From the NCBI RefSeq assembly GCF_000281715.2, contig NZ_CP124576.1, positions 2,797,501 to 2,861,500 of the forward strand: a stretch of 64,000 nucleotides of DNA, given 5' to 3'. A program made the translations under genes and the position numbers. The notes beneath the pieces are model-generated. The model worked only from the letters and a program-made list of their open reading frames with translations, was not told where the DNA came from and made no database searches. Numbering within the stretch: the stretch's first letter is position 1; every line of letters begins with the position of its first letter. Source of the DNA: Sphingobium sp. AP49 (GTDB lineage Bacteria > Pseudomonadota > Alphaproteobacteria > Sphingomonadales > Sphingomonadaceae). Positions 25,808 through 33,664 of this stretch are shown here, in pieces.

Positions 25808-26527
25808 ATGAAGACGCAGATTATCATCGCAACCGCCTGCCTCGCGGCGCTGACCACGGCCCCCGCCTCAGCCCAGCTGCTGGGGGGTGGCGGCGCCCTG
25901 GGTGGTGGCGGCCTGGGCGGCATGACCGGCGGCCTGGGCGGCACGCTGGGCGGTTCGTTCGGTGGATCGGGCAGCCTGGATCGCAGCATCGACCTCGACA
26001 ATGGCCGGGTCGGCGCCAGCGGCAGCGGCAATGGCCGCGCCGAAGGATCGGCAAGCCGGCATGGCAAAAGCCGCTCGGCAAGCGGATCGGGATCGGCCAG
26101 CGGCAATCTGGCGGTCGATACGCTGGGCACCAGCGATGTGCGCGGCGCCGCCGGCACGGCGCGCAGCCAGGCCAGCGATGGCGTCGGCGCCATCCGTGAC
26201 AAGGCAGGCAGCAGCGTCGCCACCGCGCGCGACCGGACCCAAAGCGCTGTGGCGGGCACGCAGGACCAGGTGAGCAGCACGGCAACCGCCGCCCGCGATC
26301 GCGCCGGCAGCACCGTCGCATCGGCCCGGGACAAGGCCGGTTTGGCCACCAGCGGCGCGCGGTCGGCCGCCGCCAATGCGGCGGGCAGCGCGACCAGCAC
26401 CATCGGCAGCGCAGCATCGATCGACGCGAGCGGCCAGCTTTCGGGCAGCGGCGAGACCCATGGCAGTACCAGCCAGCCGCAGAGCGAGGCCGCGACCCCT
26501 TCCTCTTCCGATCAGGCCACGGATTGA
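25808..26527 (+). CDS. Exported Gly/Ala/Ser-rich protein with ARD(R/K) repeats
   Basis: This 239-aa protein has a signal peptide ending at 'APASAQ'. The mature part starts with a Gly-rich stretch (about residues 24-55), then a Ser/Gly/Arg basic region. From about residue 115 to 185 it has loosely repeated units with 'AIRDKAGSSV', 'TARDRTQSAV', 'AARDRAGSTV' and 'SARDKAGLAT', which suggest an 11-residue amphipathic helix pattern as in LEA- or phasin-like proteins. The C terminus is Ser/Thr-rich. Function is not recognised. It follows the subtilisin-like gene by 99 bases on the same strand, and a perfect 16-bp hairpin closes the gene. Confidence 0.7.
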   Translation: MKTQIIIATACLAALTTAPASAQLLGGGGALGGGGLGGMTGGLGGTLGGSFGGSGSLDRSIDLDNGRVGASGSGNGRAEGSASRHGKSRSASGSGSASGNLAVDTLGTSDVRGAAGTARSQASDGVGAIRDKAGSSVATARDRTQSAVAGTQDQVSSTATAARDRAGSTVASARDKAGLATSGARSAAANAAGSATSTIGSAASIDASGQLSGSGETHGSTSQPQSEAATPSSSDQATD

Positions 26528-26556
26528 CCCCATAGCCCCGTAGCCGTCGCCTGACG

Positions 26557-26594
26557 GATACGGCCGGCGATCGCGATGGATCGCCGGCCGTATC
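26557..26594 (+). terminator. Terminator after the Gly-rich protein gene
   Basis: A perfect 16-bp stem (GATACGGCCGGCGATC) at 26557-26572 and 26579-26594 with a 6-base loop, followed by TTCTT. It lies 30 bases after the stop and 22 bases before the convergent PAS protein gene ends, so it may serve both. Confidence 0.8.
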
Positions 26595-26615
26595 TTCTTG
26601 TCCATTGGCGGCGGT

Positions 26616-27224
26616 TCAGGCCGAGGCGATCACCATCGCACGCGCCCGGTCGGTGGCGGTCCGGGTATCGCCGGCCAGTTTCTTCACCTCCGCTGCGACG
26701 ACGGCAAAGCCGCGTCCTGCCTCGCCCGCACGAGCCGCCTCGATCGTGGCGTTGAGGGCCAGCAAATTGGTCTGGCGGGCGAGGCCGCTGATCGTGTCGA
26801 CAATATCCACCAGCCCGTCGACCGTATTTTTAAGTTCGGCGCGCAGGGCCTTGGATGGCGTCGTGTCCGTCGCAATCTTGAGGATGCGCTCGACCTGGCC
26901 CGCTTCGTTGAACACCGGATTATAGGTGGCCTGCAGCCAAACCTCGCGGCCATATTTGCCCAGCCGGCGATATTCGCCGGCATCGAAATCGCCCCGGCCG
27001 AGCTTTTCCCAGAAGGTCGCATAGCCGGAGGAACGCGCATATTCGATGTCGCAGAAAATGCGATGATGATGCCCGGCGATTTCATCCAGCCGATAGCCCA
27101 TCGTCCCGAGGAACAGGTCATTGGCCCAAAGGACGGTGCCGTCCGGCGCGAATTCGATCACCGCCTGCGACCGGCAGATGGCGTCCCAGACGGCGTCCGA
27201 ACTGAAAGCTAAGGCTAGGCCCAT
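26616..27224 (-). CDS. Soluble PAS domain protein with methyl-accepting chemotaxis signalling tip
   Basis: This 202-aa protein has only two parts. Residues 12-125 form a PAS domain ('[14 protein letters not shown]', '[19 protein letters not shown]') with the PAC-like 'ILKIATD'. Residues 130-198 are a minimal chemoreceptor hairpin tip with the conserved '[18 protein letters not shown]' and '[13 protein letters not shown]'. There is no membrane segment, HAMP domain or methylation helix bundle of normal length. Such short PAS-MCP proteins can join chemosensory arrays in the cytosol. The ligand may be haem or a redox cofactor; PAS aerotaxis receptors give the precedent. The upstream region is AT-rich (27240-27310). 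Confidence 0.85.
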   Translation of the reverse strand: MGLALAFSSDAVWDAICRSQAVIEFAPDGTVLWANDLFLGTMGYRLDEIAGHHHRIFCDIEYARSSGYATFWEKLGRGDFDAGEYRRLGKYGREVWLQATYNPVFNEAGQVERILKIATDTTPSKALRAELKNTVDGLVDIVDTISGLARQTNLLALNATIEAARAGEAGRGFAVVAAEVKKLAGDTRTATDRARAMVIASA

Positions 27225-27326
27225 GAAACTGAATACTCCTTCCAGTCTTGCCTAGAGACAGGATGGTAAACAGATTCCTAATTATACATAAATTACATAA
27301 TTTGTCATATGCTTAGACCAAAGGAG

Positions 27327-27358
27327 AAGGCCGGAAACCCCTGCGGATCACCGGCCTT
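27327..27358 (-). terminator. Hairpin after ctrA
   Basis: AAGGCCGG (27327-27334) and CCGGCCTT (27351-27358) form an 8-bp stem with a 16-base loop 31 bases past the ctrA stop on the minus strand. The loop is large and there is no strong T run, so efficiency is doubtful. Confidence 0.5.
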
Positions 27359-27388
27359 TCCACCCCCTGGCAAGCGAAGGCGATCGGA

Positions 27389-28096
27389 TCAGGCGACCTG
27401 CGCCTCGAACGCCTCGATCTCATCGGGATCGCGCAGCACATAGCCGCGGCCCCAGACCGTCTCGATATAATTGTCGCCGCTGCAGGCCAGCGCCAGCTTC
27501 TTGCGCAGCTTGCAGATGAAGACGTCGATGATCTTGAGTTCAGGCTCGTCCATACCGCCATACAGATGGTTGAGGAACATTTCCTTGGTGAGCGTCGTGC
27601 CCTTGCGCAGCGAGAGCAGCTCCAGCATCGCATATTCCTTGCCGGTCAGATGGACGCGGTTGCCGTCCACTTCCACGGTCTTGGCGTCGAGGTTGACCGC
27701 CAGCTTGCCGGTGCGGATGACCGACTGCGAATGGCCCTTCGAGCGGCGCACCACGGCGTGGATGCGCGCGATCAGTTCCTCGCGGTGGAAAGGCTTGGTG
27801 ACATAATCGTCGGCGCCAAAGCCGAAGGAGCGGACCTTGCTGTCCATCTCGGCCACGCCCGACAGGATCAGCACCGGGGTCTGCACCTTGGCCGCCCGCA
27901 GCTTCTTGAGCACGTCATAGCCGTGCATGTCGGGCAGGTTCAGGTCGAGGCATATGATGTCATAATCATACAGCTTGCCCAGATCGAGGCCTTCCTCACC
28001 CAGGTCCGTCGTATAGACATTGAAGCCCTCGGTCGTGAGCATAAGCTCGATCGCCTTGGCGGTGGTCGGTTCATCCTCAATCAGCAGCACGCGCAT
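27389..28096 (-). CDS. ctrA: Cell-cycle response regulator CtrA
   Basis: This 235-aa OmpR-type regulator is the alphaproteobacterial cell-cycle/motility master regulator. The receiver domain (1-120) has the acidic pair Asp8/Glu7-type pocket in 'IEDEP', phospho-acceptor Asp51 in 'CLDLNLPD' and Lys in 'TKPFH'. The winged-helix DNA-binding domain runs from about 125 to 228 with '[22 protein letters not shown]' (partly quoted) and '[10 protein letters not shown]'. The N terminus '[20 protein letters not shown]' is almost invariant among CtrA proteins. The C terminus ends in hydrophobic 'AQVA', compatible with ClpXP turnover as in Caulobacter (family knowledge). Candidate self-binding sites lie upstream. 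Confidence 0.96.
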   Translation of the reverse strand: MRVLLIEDEPTTAKAIELMLTTEGFNVYTTDLGEEGLDLGKLYDYDIICLDLNLPDMHGYDVLKKLRAAKVQTPVLILSGVAEMDSKVRSFGFGADDYVTKPFHREELIARIHAVVRRSKGHSQSVIRTGKLAVNLDAKTVEVDGNRVHLTGKEYAMLELLSLRKGTTLTKEMFLNHLYGGMDEPELKIIDVFICKLRKKLALACSGDNYIETVWGRGYVLRDPDEIEAFEAQVA

Positions 28097-28157
28097 GTGA
28101 AGCCCCTTTGCGTCGCAGGTCCGTTCACCCCACCAGAACGGCTTCTGCTCCTAATCA

Positions 28158-28201
28158 TTAACCAAAAAACTTCTGAAGGACAAAGGTTAATTTTTCGCTA
28201 A
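28158..28201 (-). promoter_or_regulatory. Candidate CtrA-binding sites upstream of ctrA
   Basis: TTAA-N7-CTAA lies at 28187-28201, one mismatch from the TTAA-N7-TTAA CtrA box. A half site TTAACCA lies at 28158-28164. They sit 60-105 bases upstream of the ctrA start codon, in an AT-rich stretch, consistent with CtrA autoregulation. Confidence 0.45.
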
Positions 28202-28361
28202 CCCGCAGAAACCCGCGAGTCGCTTGAAAACGAATCTATTTACAAAGAGTTGAAGCCGAGAGCCGTCCATCGGAGTCAATATGGATTCGGCCACGAAACG
28301 AGCCGATTTCACGTCGTCCCGAAATGGCCCCACATGGCATTCCGCACGCGCCGTGGCGCGT

Positions 28362-29255
28362 TCAGCATCCATGGTGCCGGGTCAGGAAGTCCAGCAGTGC
28401 TTCTACTCGCGCCGGGCGCAGGCGCGATGGCGGGGTCACCAGATGCAGGCCGAAGGGCGGCGGCCGCCAGTCGAGCAAAATCTCTTCCAGCTCGCCCGAC
28501 TTGATCGCATCGCCGACGATGAAATCGGGCAGGCGGGCGATGCCGACGCCAAGGCGCAGCGCGGGCATCATCGCCTCGCCGCTGTTGACGGTGATGCGCG
28601 GACGCACCTGCACCGTCACATTCTGCTGCCCCGGCCCGGTAAAGCGCCAGACATCGGGCGCTGCCACGTTGGAATAGCAGAGGCAGTCATGGCTGCCGAG
28701 ATCGGACGGATGGGTCGGTTGGCCACGCTCGGCGAGATAGGCGGGCGAGGCGACGACATGCATATGGACATCGGCCAGCCGGCGCGCACGCAGCGAGCTG
28801 TCGGGCATGTCGGCGATGCGGATGGTGGCGTCGAGGCCCAGTTCAACGATGTCGATCTTCGCATCGGACAGATGCAGATCGACATCGACCAGCGGATGTT
28901 CCCGGGTGAATTGCGCGATCATCGGCGCAATCCGCAGCAGGCCGAAATTCATCGGTGCGCCGAGCCGCACCGTGCCCGAGAGTTCGGCGGTCTCGTCGCG
29001 CGCGGCTTCCTCCGCCGCCTGCCCTTCCACCAGGATGCGCTGGGCATGGTCGGCAAGGCGCCGGCCGCTTTCGGTCAGCGCCAGGCGGCGGCTGGTGCGG
29101 CTGAACAGGCTGGTGTCGAGATGCTGCTCCAGACGGGTCACCGCCTTGGACACGGTGGCCTTGGAGACGCTGAGCGCCTTGGCCGCGTCGGTGAAACTGC
29201 GATGTTCGACCACGGCGGCGAACATCGCCCAGGCCTCAAAATCCGGTAGCCGCAT
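28362..29255 (-). CDS. LysR family transcriptional regulator
   Basis: This 297-aa protein has the LysR winged helix at residues 1-60 ('EHRSFTDAAKALSVSKATVSKAVTRLEQ', partly quoted) and the substrate-binding domain from about 90. It is divergent from a pirin gene with wrbA behind it. In many proteobacteria such a LysR regulator controls pirin and quinone reductase genes in response to quinones or electrophiles. The likely targets are therefore its two neighbours and itself (inference). 108 bp separate it from pirin, and palindromic sequences lie there. The region between it and ctrA (28202-28361) holds no gene. Confidence 0.88.
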   Translation of the reverse strand: MRLPDFEAWAMFAAVVEHRSFTDAAKALSVSKATVSKAVTRLEQHLDTSLFSRTSRRLALTESGRRLADHAQRILVEGQAAEEAARDETAELSGTVRLGAPMNFGLLRIAPMIAQFTREHPLVDVDLHLSDAKIDIVELGLDATIRIADMPDSSLRARRLADVHMHVVASPAYLAERGQPTHPSDLGSHDCLCYSNVAAPDVWRFTGPGQQNVTVQVRPRITVNSGEAMMPALRLGVGIARLPDFIVGDAIKSGELEEILLDWRPPPFGLHLVTPPSRLRPARVEALLDFLTRHHGC

Positions 29256-29258
29256 AGG

Positions 29259-29305
29259 GAAACAATCCGTTTCAACACTGCCTATTCAAGAAACGATCCT
29301 GATCG
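29259..29305. promoter_or_regulatory. Candidate LysR operator region
   Basis: The divergent LysR/pirin intergenic region contains GAAAC-N5-GTTTC at 29259-29273, immediately before the regulator start codon, and CGATC-CT-GATCG at 29294-29305. Both are dyads of the size LysR regulators bind, and their placement fits autorepression with activation of pirin. Confidence 0.4.
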
Positions 29306-29363
29306 CTAGATTGTCGGAAAGCAAGCCGGAAGCATCCGGCACCGCAATCGAAAGGCAGACCCC

Positions 29364-30083
29364 ATGAGCACGACAACCGCGAGCCGCATCGAGCGCCGCC
29401 CGTTCGCGTCGCTCGGCCATGCCGACCATGGCTGGCTGAACGCACGGCATCATTTTTCCTTCGCCAATTATTATGATCCCGCCCGCATGGGCTGGGGCGC
29501 GATCCGGGTGTGGAACGACGACGAGATCGGTCCGCGCTCGGGCTTTCCGCCCCACCCGCACAGCGACATGGAGATCATCACCTATGTCCGCACCGGCGCG
29601 ATCACCCACCAGGACAGCCTGGGCAACAAGGGCCGCACGCAGGCGGGCGACGTCCAGGTGATGTCGGCCGGCACCGGCATTCGCCACGCCGAATATAATC
29701 TGGAGGACGAGACCACCACCCTGTTCCAGATCTGGGTCATTCCCCGGTCGGTCGGCGGATCGCCCAGCTGGGGCGCCAAACCCTTCCCGAAGGGCGATCG
29801 CTCGGGCAAGCTGGTCGTGCTGGCCAGCGGCCATGACGAGGACAGGGAAGCGCTGCGCATCCGGGCCGACGCCCGGTTGCTGGGCGGCACGATCAAGGCC
29901 GGCGACAGCGTGACCTATGACAGTGCCGAGGGCCGCCACCTGTACCTGGTCCCGGCGACGGGCCGGATCGAGATCGACGGCCAGACCTTCGAGGCGCGGG
30001 ACGGCGCCGCCATCATCGGCGGCGCGCCCATCACCATCACCGCGATCGAGGACAGCGAAATCGTGCTGGTCGACAGCGAATAG
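29364..30083 (+). CDS. Pirin family protein
   Basis: This 239-aa bicupin has the N-terminal cupin metal site 'FPPHPHSDMEIITY' (His, His, Glu after about residue 55) and 'GTGIRHAEYN', and a second cupin-like half from about residue 130. Bacterial pirins of this type (YhhW/YhaK-like) can act as quercetin dioxygenases or redox-sensing regulators. The metal residues are intact. Together with wrbA downstream and LysR upstream it forms a quinone/redox-stress unit. Confidence 0.9.
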   Translation: MSTTTASRIERRPFASLGHADHGWLNARHHFSFANYYDPARMGWGAIRVWNDDEIGPRSGFPPHPHSDMEIITYVRTGAITHQDSLGNKGRTQAGDVQVMSAGTGIRHAEYNLEDETTTLFQIWVIPRSVGGSPSWGAKPFPKGDRSGKLVVLASGHDEDREALRIRADARLLGGTIKAGDSVTYDSAEGRHLYLVPATGRIEIDGQTFEARDGAAIIGGAPITITAIEDSEIVLVDSE

Positions 30084-30214
30084 ACATGAAGCTTACGCGC
30101 CGGTTCTTTATCCCCTCCCCCAACGAACCGGCCCGGGTCGCCCGCATATCCCCTCCCTCCATGCAGGCGACCACCCCTTTCAACCCTTCCAGTTTCAGAT
30201 GAGGAGACGTGACA

Positions 30215-30814
30215 ATGGCTAAGGTTCTGGTTCTCTATTATTCGTCCTACGGACATATCGAAACGATGGCCAAGGCCATGGCCGAAGGCGCAGTCGCCGC
30301 CGGCGCGCAGGTCGACATCAAGCGCGTGCCCGAAACCGCGCCGCTGGAAGTCGCCCAGGCCGCCCATTTCAAGCTGGACCAGGAAGCCCCGGTCGCGACC
30401 GTCGCGGAGCTGGCGGATTATGACGCGATCATCGTCGGCACCGGCACCCGCTTTGGCCGCATGTCGAGCCAGATGGCGTCGTTCCTGGATCAGGCCGGCG
30501 GCCTGTGGGCGCGGGGCGCACTCAACGGCAAGGTCGGTGGTGCCTTCACCTCGACCGCGTCGCAGCATGGCGGCCAGGAAGTGACCCTCTTCTCGATCAT
30601 CACCAACCTGCTGCATTTCGGCATGACGATCGTCGGCCTGGACTATGGCTTTGCCGGTCAGATGGGCGTCGACAAGGTGCGCGGCGGATCGCCCTATGGC
30701 GCGACCACCCTGGCCGATGGCGACGGCAGCCGCCAGCCGAGCGAGGAAGAACTGGACGGCGCCCGCTATCAGGGCCGCCGGATCGCCGAAACCGCGATCA
30801 AGCTGCACGGTTAA
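30215..30814 (+). CDS. wrbA: NAD(P)H:quinone oxidoreductase WrbA
   Basis: This 199-aa flavodoxin-like enzyme reduces quinones by two electrons with NAD(P)H and FMN, which avoids semiquinone formation. It opens with the FMN phosphate loop '[13 protein letters not shown]', and has '[13 protein letters not shown]' and '[11 protein letters not shown]' as in WrbA. ATG 30215 is chosen because AGGAG lies eight bases before it; a GTG at 30209 would overlap the Shine-Dalgarno spacing. It is 131 bases behind pirin, with two hairpins downstream. Confidence 0.95.
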   Translation: MAKVLVLYYSSYGHIETMAKAMAEGAVAAGAQVDIKRVPETAPLEVAQAAHFKLDQEAPVATVAELADYDAIIVGTGTRFGRMSSQMASFLDQAGGLWARGALNGKVGGAFTSTASQHGGQEVTLFSIITNLLHFGMTIVGLDYGFAGQMGVDKVRGGSPYGATTLADGDGSRQPSEEELDGARYQGRRIAETAIKLHG

Positions 30815-30835
30815 TCGCAGCCAGCGCCGTCTGGG

Positions 30836-30856
30836 GAACGCAGCCTGGCTGCGTTC
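30836..30856 (+). repeat. Small hairpin after wrbA
   Basis: GAACGCAG-CCTGG-CTGCGTTC gives an 8-bp perfect stem 22 bases past the wrbA stop. It precedes the stronger terminator-like hairpin at 30889. Confidence 0.5.
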
Positions 30857-30888
30857 TTCGGTCGCATGGGTGCGCAATCAGGATGTAG

Positions 30889-30926
30889 GGAGCTGGCACG
30901 CCGGGACTGCGCGCCAGCTCCTTTTT
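30889..30926 (+). terminator. Rho-independent terminator after wrbA
   Basis: GGAGCTGGC (30889-30897) pairs with GCCAGCTCC (30913-30921) and is followed by TTTTTCTTT. This is the best canonical terminator in the window. It also marks the boundary where the AT-rich DUF3800 segment begins. Confidence 0.85.
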
Positions 30927-31051
30927 CTTTAGCATCTCTATTGGACGCTAAAGTGCGACGATGGTAATTTCGTTTTCTAGAAAAGATGATCGCAAGTATC
31001 TCTTTTAGATGCAGTCAACGGCCCATGACCTAAACGATCAGAGAATCTGAC

Positions 31052-31858
31052 ATGACTTGGCAAGCTTATATCGACGAAAGCGAGCAAGATGGCATCTTCG
31101 TTTTAGCAGGATATTTATCGACCTCAGATAAATGGGGGGAATTTTCTGCCGAATGGTCGCCGTTAGCACGGAGATTTGGTAGAATTGATGCCAATGGCAG
31201 ATGGTCTCTGCACATGTCCGAGCAACGCCTAGACCCTGACTTACTACACTACCTCCCCGCATTTCAAGAAATTATAGACAAATATACCGATTTATGCTTT
31301 GGAATATCTCTTGATATTAGAGATTTCAAAGCTGGCGTCAATCGCGCTGTGGTCATAAATTCAAATGGAGAACGAGTAAAAATAAAGGGGCCAGCAATTG
31401 AAAATCACTACACTTATGCATTTAGCAGAATGTTATCGATATTTCCCAAATTAATTTCAAATTACGAAGAAATTAGTGGGAAATCATATAATTTTGGAAA
31501 AGTAGATTTTATCTTTGATGAAAGGTCAGAAAAAAATAAAATCCTACAATTGTACGAAATACAAAAAAATCAATTTTCTTCAAAAAATTTCCTAAGATCC
31601 GCTCCGACATTCAAAGATGATGCGGATACTCCGCCACTTCAAGCCGCAGATTTTATATGCTACTTAATATGCAAGTGCATTAAAGATTACGGAATAGAAA
31701 AAATTACAGACAATACAATTGCCCACACATTAACACCATGGAAATCAAATCCAACTATAATTTCACTTTACAAAATAAACTCTGATGGAATTTTTAATTT
31801 TATTAAAAGTCAAGTCCTGAAAAATCATCCAGGTTTATATGTATTTGACCAAAAATAA
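31052..31858 (+). CDS. DUF3800 domain protein, horizontally acquired
   Basis: This 268-aa protein matches the DUF3800 family. It begins with 'AYIDESEQDG' (Asp8, Glu9), has 'FIFDERSEKN' (Asp156, Glu157) and 'PPLQAADFICY' (Asp200). These are the conserved acids of the family, and they suggest an RNase H-like metal-dependent nuclease fold; this is structural inference, not demonstrated activity. Base composition is very different from the neighbours: the 60 bases at 31501-31560 contain 15 G/C, against 37 of 60 at 30241-30300. No integrase, transposase or second defence-like gene adjoins it. DUF3800 genes recur in accessory and defence regions, so a stand-alone phage or plasmid defence role is a possibility only. 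Confidence 0.8.
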   Translation: MTWQAYIDESEQDGIFVLAGYLSTSDKWGEFSAEWSPLARRFGRIDANGRWSLHMSEQRLDPDLLHYLPAFQEIIDKYTDLCFGISLDIRDFKAGVNRAVVINSNGERVKIKGPAIENHYTYAFSRMLSIFPKLISNYEEISGKSYNFGKVDFIFDERSEKNKILQLYEIQKNQFSSKNFLRSAPTFKDDADTPPLQAADFICYLICKCIKDYGIEKITDNTIAHTLTPWKSNPTIISLYKINSDGIFNFIKSQVLKNHPGLYVFDQK

Positions 31859-31906
31859 TCGTGAATTCAGCGTAATTATTACATATTTCCGTATTACAAC
31901 TCCATC

Positions 31907-32113
31907 TTATCCCAGCGTCTTGGGCGTGACCCAGACTTCGACCGGGGTGATGAACTTGCCCGGTGCGGGCTTGCCGACGACGACGCGGTCGGCGGTGACC
32001 AGTTCGCCATTTTCAAGGTTCAGCGACACCCAGGGCTTGGGCATGCGCTCGAACTTCATCTTCTGGAGGGGCTGGCCGGTGGCCGTGTTCATGATGGTGG
32101 CAATGATAGACAT
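31907..32113 (-). CDS. Small hypothetical protein (68 aa)
   Basis: The minus-strand frame encodes a compact acidic/basic mixed protein ending 'VEVWVTPKTLG', with 'KFERMPKPWVSLNLENGE' in the middle. Codon composition returns to the GC-rich norm of the genome, unlike the preceding AT-rich gene. No clear ribosome-binding site is seen before the ATG at 32113, and no family is recognised. It may be a genuine small gene, or remnant coding sequence between the DUF3800 insert and the ECF41 locus. Confidence 0.5.
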   Translation of the reverse strand: MSIIATIMNTATGQPLQKMKFERMPKPWVSLNLENGELVTADRVVVGKPAPGKFITPVEVWVTPKTLG

Positions 32114-32204
32114 AGGCGGCGCCGGCTAGCGCCTGCCCCCGCCCCCTGTCCAGAGCCGGAATCGGCAAAATATTTTCGGCCCTCATGAAAAAAATCGCAT
32201 CCCA

Positions 32205-32231
32205 TGTCACATCGGGCGCAGCCGTCTCGTC
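32205..32231 (+). promoter_or_regulatory. ECF41-type promoter upstream of the AhpD-like gene
   Basis: TGTCACA at 32205-32211 and CGTC at 32228-32231 are 16 bases apart, which matches the promoter described for ECF41 sigma factors (TGTCACA at -35, CGTC at -10). It ends 32 bases before the ATG of the AhpD-like gene, which is followed by an ECF41 sigma gene. The locus is therefore probably autoregulated. Confidence 0.7.
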
Positions 32232-32263
32232 ATGTCAGCAATAGCAAGCAAAGGAGCTGTATC

Positions 32264-32719
32264 ATGACCGACAAGATCAATCCCTATGCCGCCGCGCCGC
32301 AGTTGATGAAGAGCTGGACGGCCCTCTCCACCGCCGTCGCCGACAGCCTGGAGCCGAGCCTGATCGAACTGGTGAAGATCCGTTCGTCGCAGATCAATGG
32401 CTGCGCCAACTGCATCAACATGCACACGTACGAAGCGCGCGAGAAGGGCGAAACCGAACAGCGCATCTACCTGCTGTCCGCCTGGCGCGAGGCGCCCTGT
32501 TATACCGACCGCGAGCGCGCCGCGCTGGGCTGGACCGAGGCGCTGACCGAAATCGCCAAGGGCCATGCCCATGAGGCTGCCAAGGAGGCGCTGAACTGGG
32601 AATTCACCGAGGAGGAGCAGGTGAAGCTGACCCTGATGATCAACATCATCAATGGCTGGAACCGGATCGCCGTCGGCTTCAACCTCTGGTACGACATGCC
32701 GATGAAGGCAGCAGCCTGA
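32264..32719 (+). CDS. Carboxymuconolactone decarboxylase/AhpD-like protein of the ECF41 locus
   Basis: This 151-aa protein has the AhpD-type redox motif Cys47-x2-Cys50-x3-His54 ('CANCINMH') and helical sequence typical of the family. A peroxidase-reductase role with disulfide chemistry is likely, but the natural substrate is not known. ATG 32264 follows AAGGAG at nine bases; the frame upstream contains the promoter. It overlaps the sigma gene stop-to-start (TGATG). Families of this type are the standard partner of ECF41 sigma factors. Confidence 0.88.
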   Translation: MTDKINPYAAAPQLMKSWTALSTAVADSLEPSLIELVKIRSSQINGCANCINMHTYEAREKGETEQRIYLLSAWREAPCYTDRERAALGWTEALTEIAKGHAHEAAKEALNWEFTEEEQVKLTLMINIINGWNRIAVGFNLWYDMPMKAAA

Positions 32720-33579
32720 TGAATGGGGGGACGCAGATGGACGCCGCCGACAGCTTCGACCCGCTGCGTCCCCGCCTGATCCGGGTCGCCTATCGCATGC
32801 TCGGATCGGTCGCCGATGCCGAGGATGTGGTGCAGGACGCCTTCATCCGCTGGATGGGCACCGACCGCAGCGCGGTGCGCGAGCCCGAAGCCTTTCTGCG
32901 CCGCACCGTCACCCGCCTCTGCCTGGACCAGATGAAGTCGGCGCGGGCGCAGCGCGAAACCTATGTCGGCCCGTGGCTGCCCGAACCGGTGGTCGAGGAA
33001 GCGGACGAGGAAGAGGACGTCACCCTGCCGCTGATGCTGGCATTGGAGCGACTTTCGCCGCTGGAGCGGGCCGCCTTCCTGCTGCACGATGTATTTGGGC
33101 TGGCCTTTGACGAGGTGGCGAGGACCATCCAGCGCGATGCCGCCGCCTGTCGCCAGCTCGCCGCCCGCGCGCGCGACCATGTGCGCGACGCCCGCCCCCG
33201 CTTCCAGATCGAGAAGCAGCGCGGGCTGGAGATTGCCGGCGCCTTCTTCGCCGCCTCGCGCAGCGGCGACATGAGCATATTGGGCGCGCTGCTGGCGCAG
33301 GATGTCAGCTTCCACAGCGATGGCGGCGGCAAGCGCCCCGCCGCGATCCGCTCGGCGATCGGCCATGGCCAGGTGATGCAGGTCCACAAGGCGCTGGCGG
33401 TGCTGTTCGGCAAATATGGGTCGACCCTGCTGCGCACCTGCATGGTGAACGGCCTGCCCGGCTTCGTCACGCGCGAGGCCGATGGCGAACTGCAGACCAC
33501 CGCGCTGGACATAGAGGATGGCCAGGTGACCGCCATCTACATCATGCGCAACCCGGACAAGCTGCGTCATCTCCATTGA
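32719..33579 (+). CDS. ECF41 (SigJ-like) sigma factor with SnoaL-like C-terminal domain
   Basis: This 286-aa protein carries sigma regions 2 and 4 (residues 12-165: 'VAYRMLGSVADAEDVVQD', 'LRRTVTRLCLDQMKS') and a C-terminal NTF2/SnoaL-like domain of about 110 aa. The hallmark motifs of ECF41 are present: 'WLPEP' between regions 2 and 4, and 'SDGGGKRPA' in the extension. The extension acts as a built-in regulator in this group, replacing a separate anti-sigma factor. The start at 32719 overlaps the previous stop; ATG 32737 six bases after a G run is an alternative. It probably reads the promoter at 32205. Confidence 0.9.
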   Translation: MNGGTQMDAADSFDPLRPRLIRVAYRMLGSVADAEDVVQDAFIRWMGTDRSAVREPEAFLRRTVTRLCLDQMKSARAQRETYVGPWLPEPVVEEADEEEDVTLPLMLALERLSPLERAAFLLHDVFGLAFDEVARTIQRDAAACRQLAARARDHVRDARPRFQIEKQRGLEIAGAFFAASRSGDMSILGALLAQDVSFHSDGGGKRPAAIRSAIGHGQVMQVHKALAVLFGKYGSTLLRTCMVNGLPGFVTREADGELQTTALDIEDGQVTAIYIMRNPDKLRHLH

Positions 33580-33664
33580 TTAATGCGCGGATAAGCCCGT
33601 TCCTTGGGGAAATGGCAGGCCCCGCCGCGCCATGGCAGCATCGGGGACCGGGAGCGACACGAAG

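Noticed and set aside
30927..31906. Mobile element around the DUF3800 gene
   Set aside because: No transposase, integrase, terminal inverted repeat of useful length or target-site duplication could be seen; only the composition suggests transfer.
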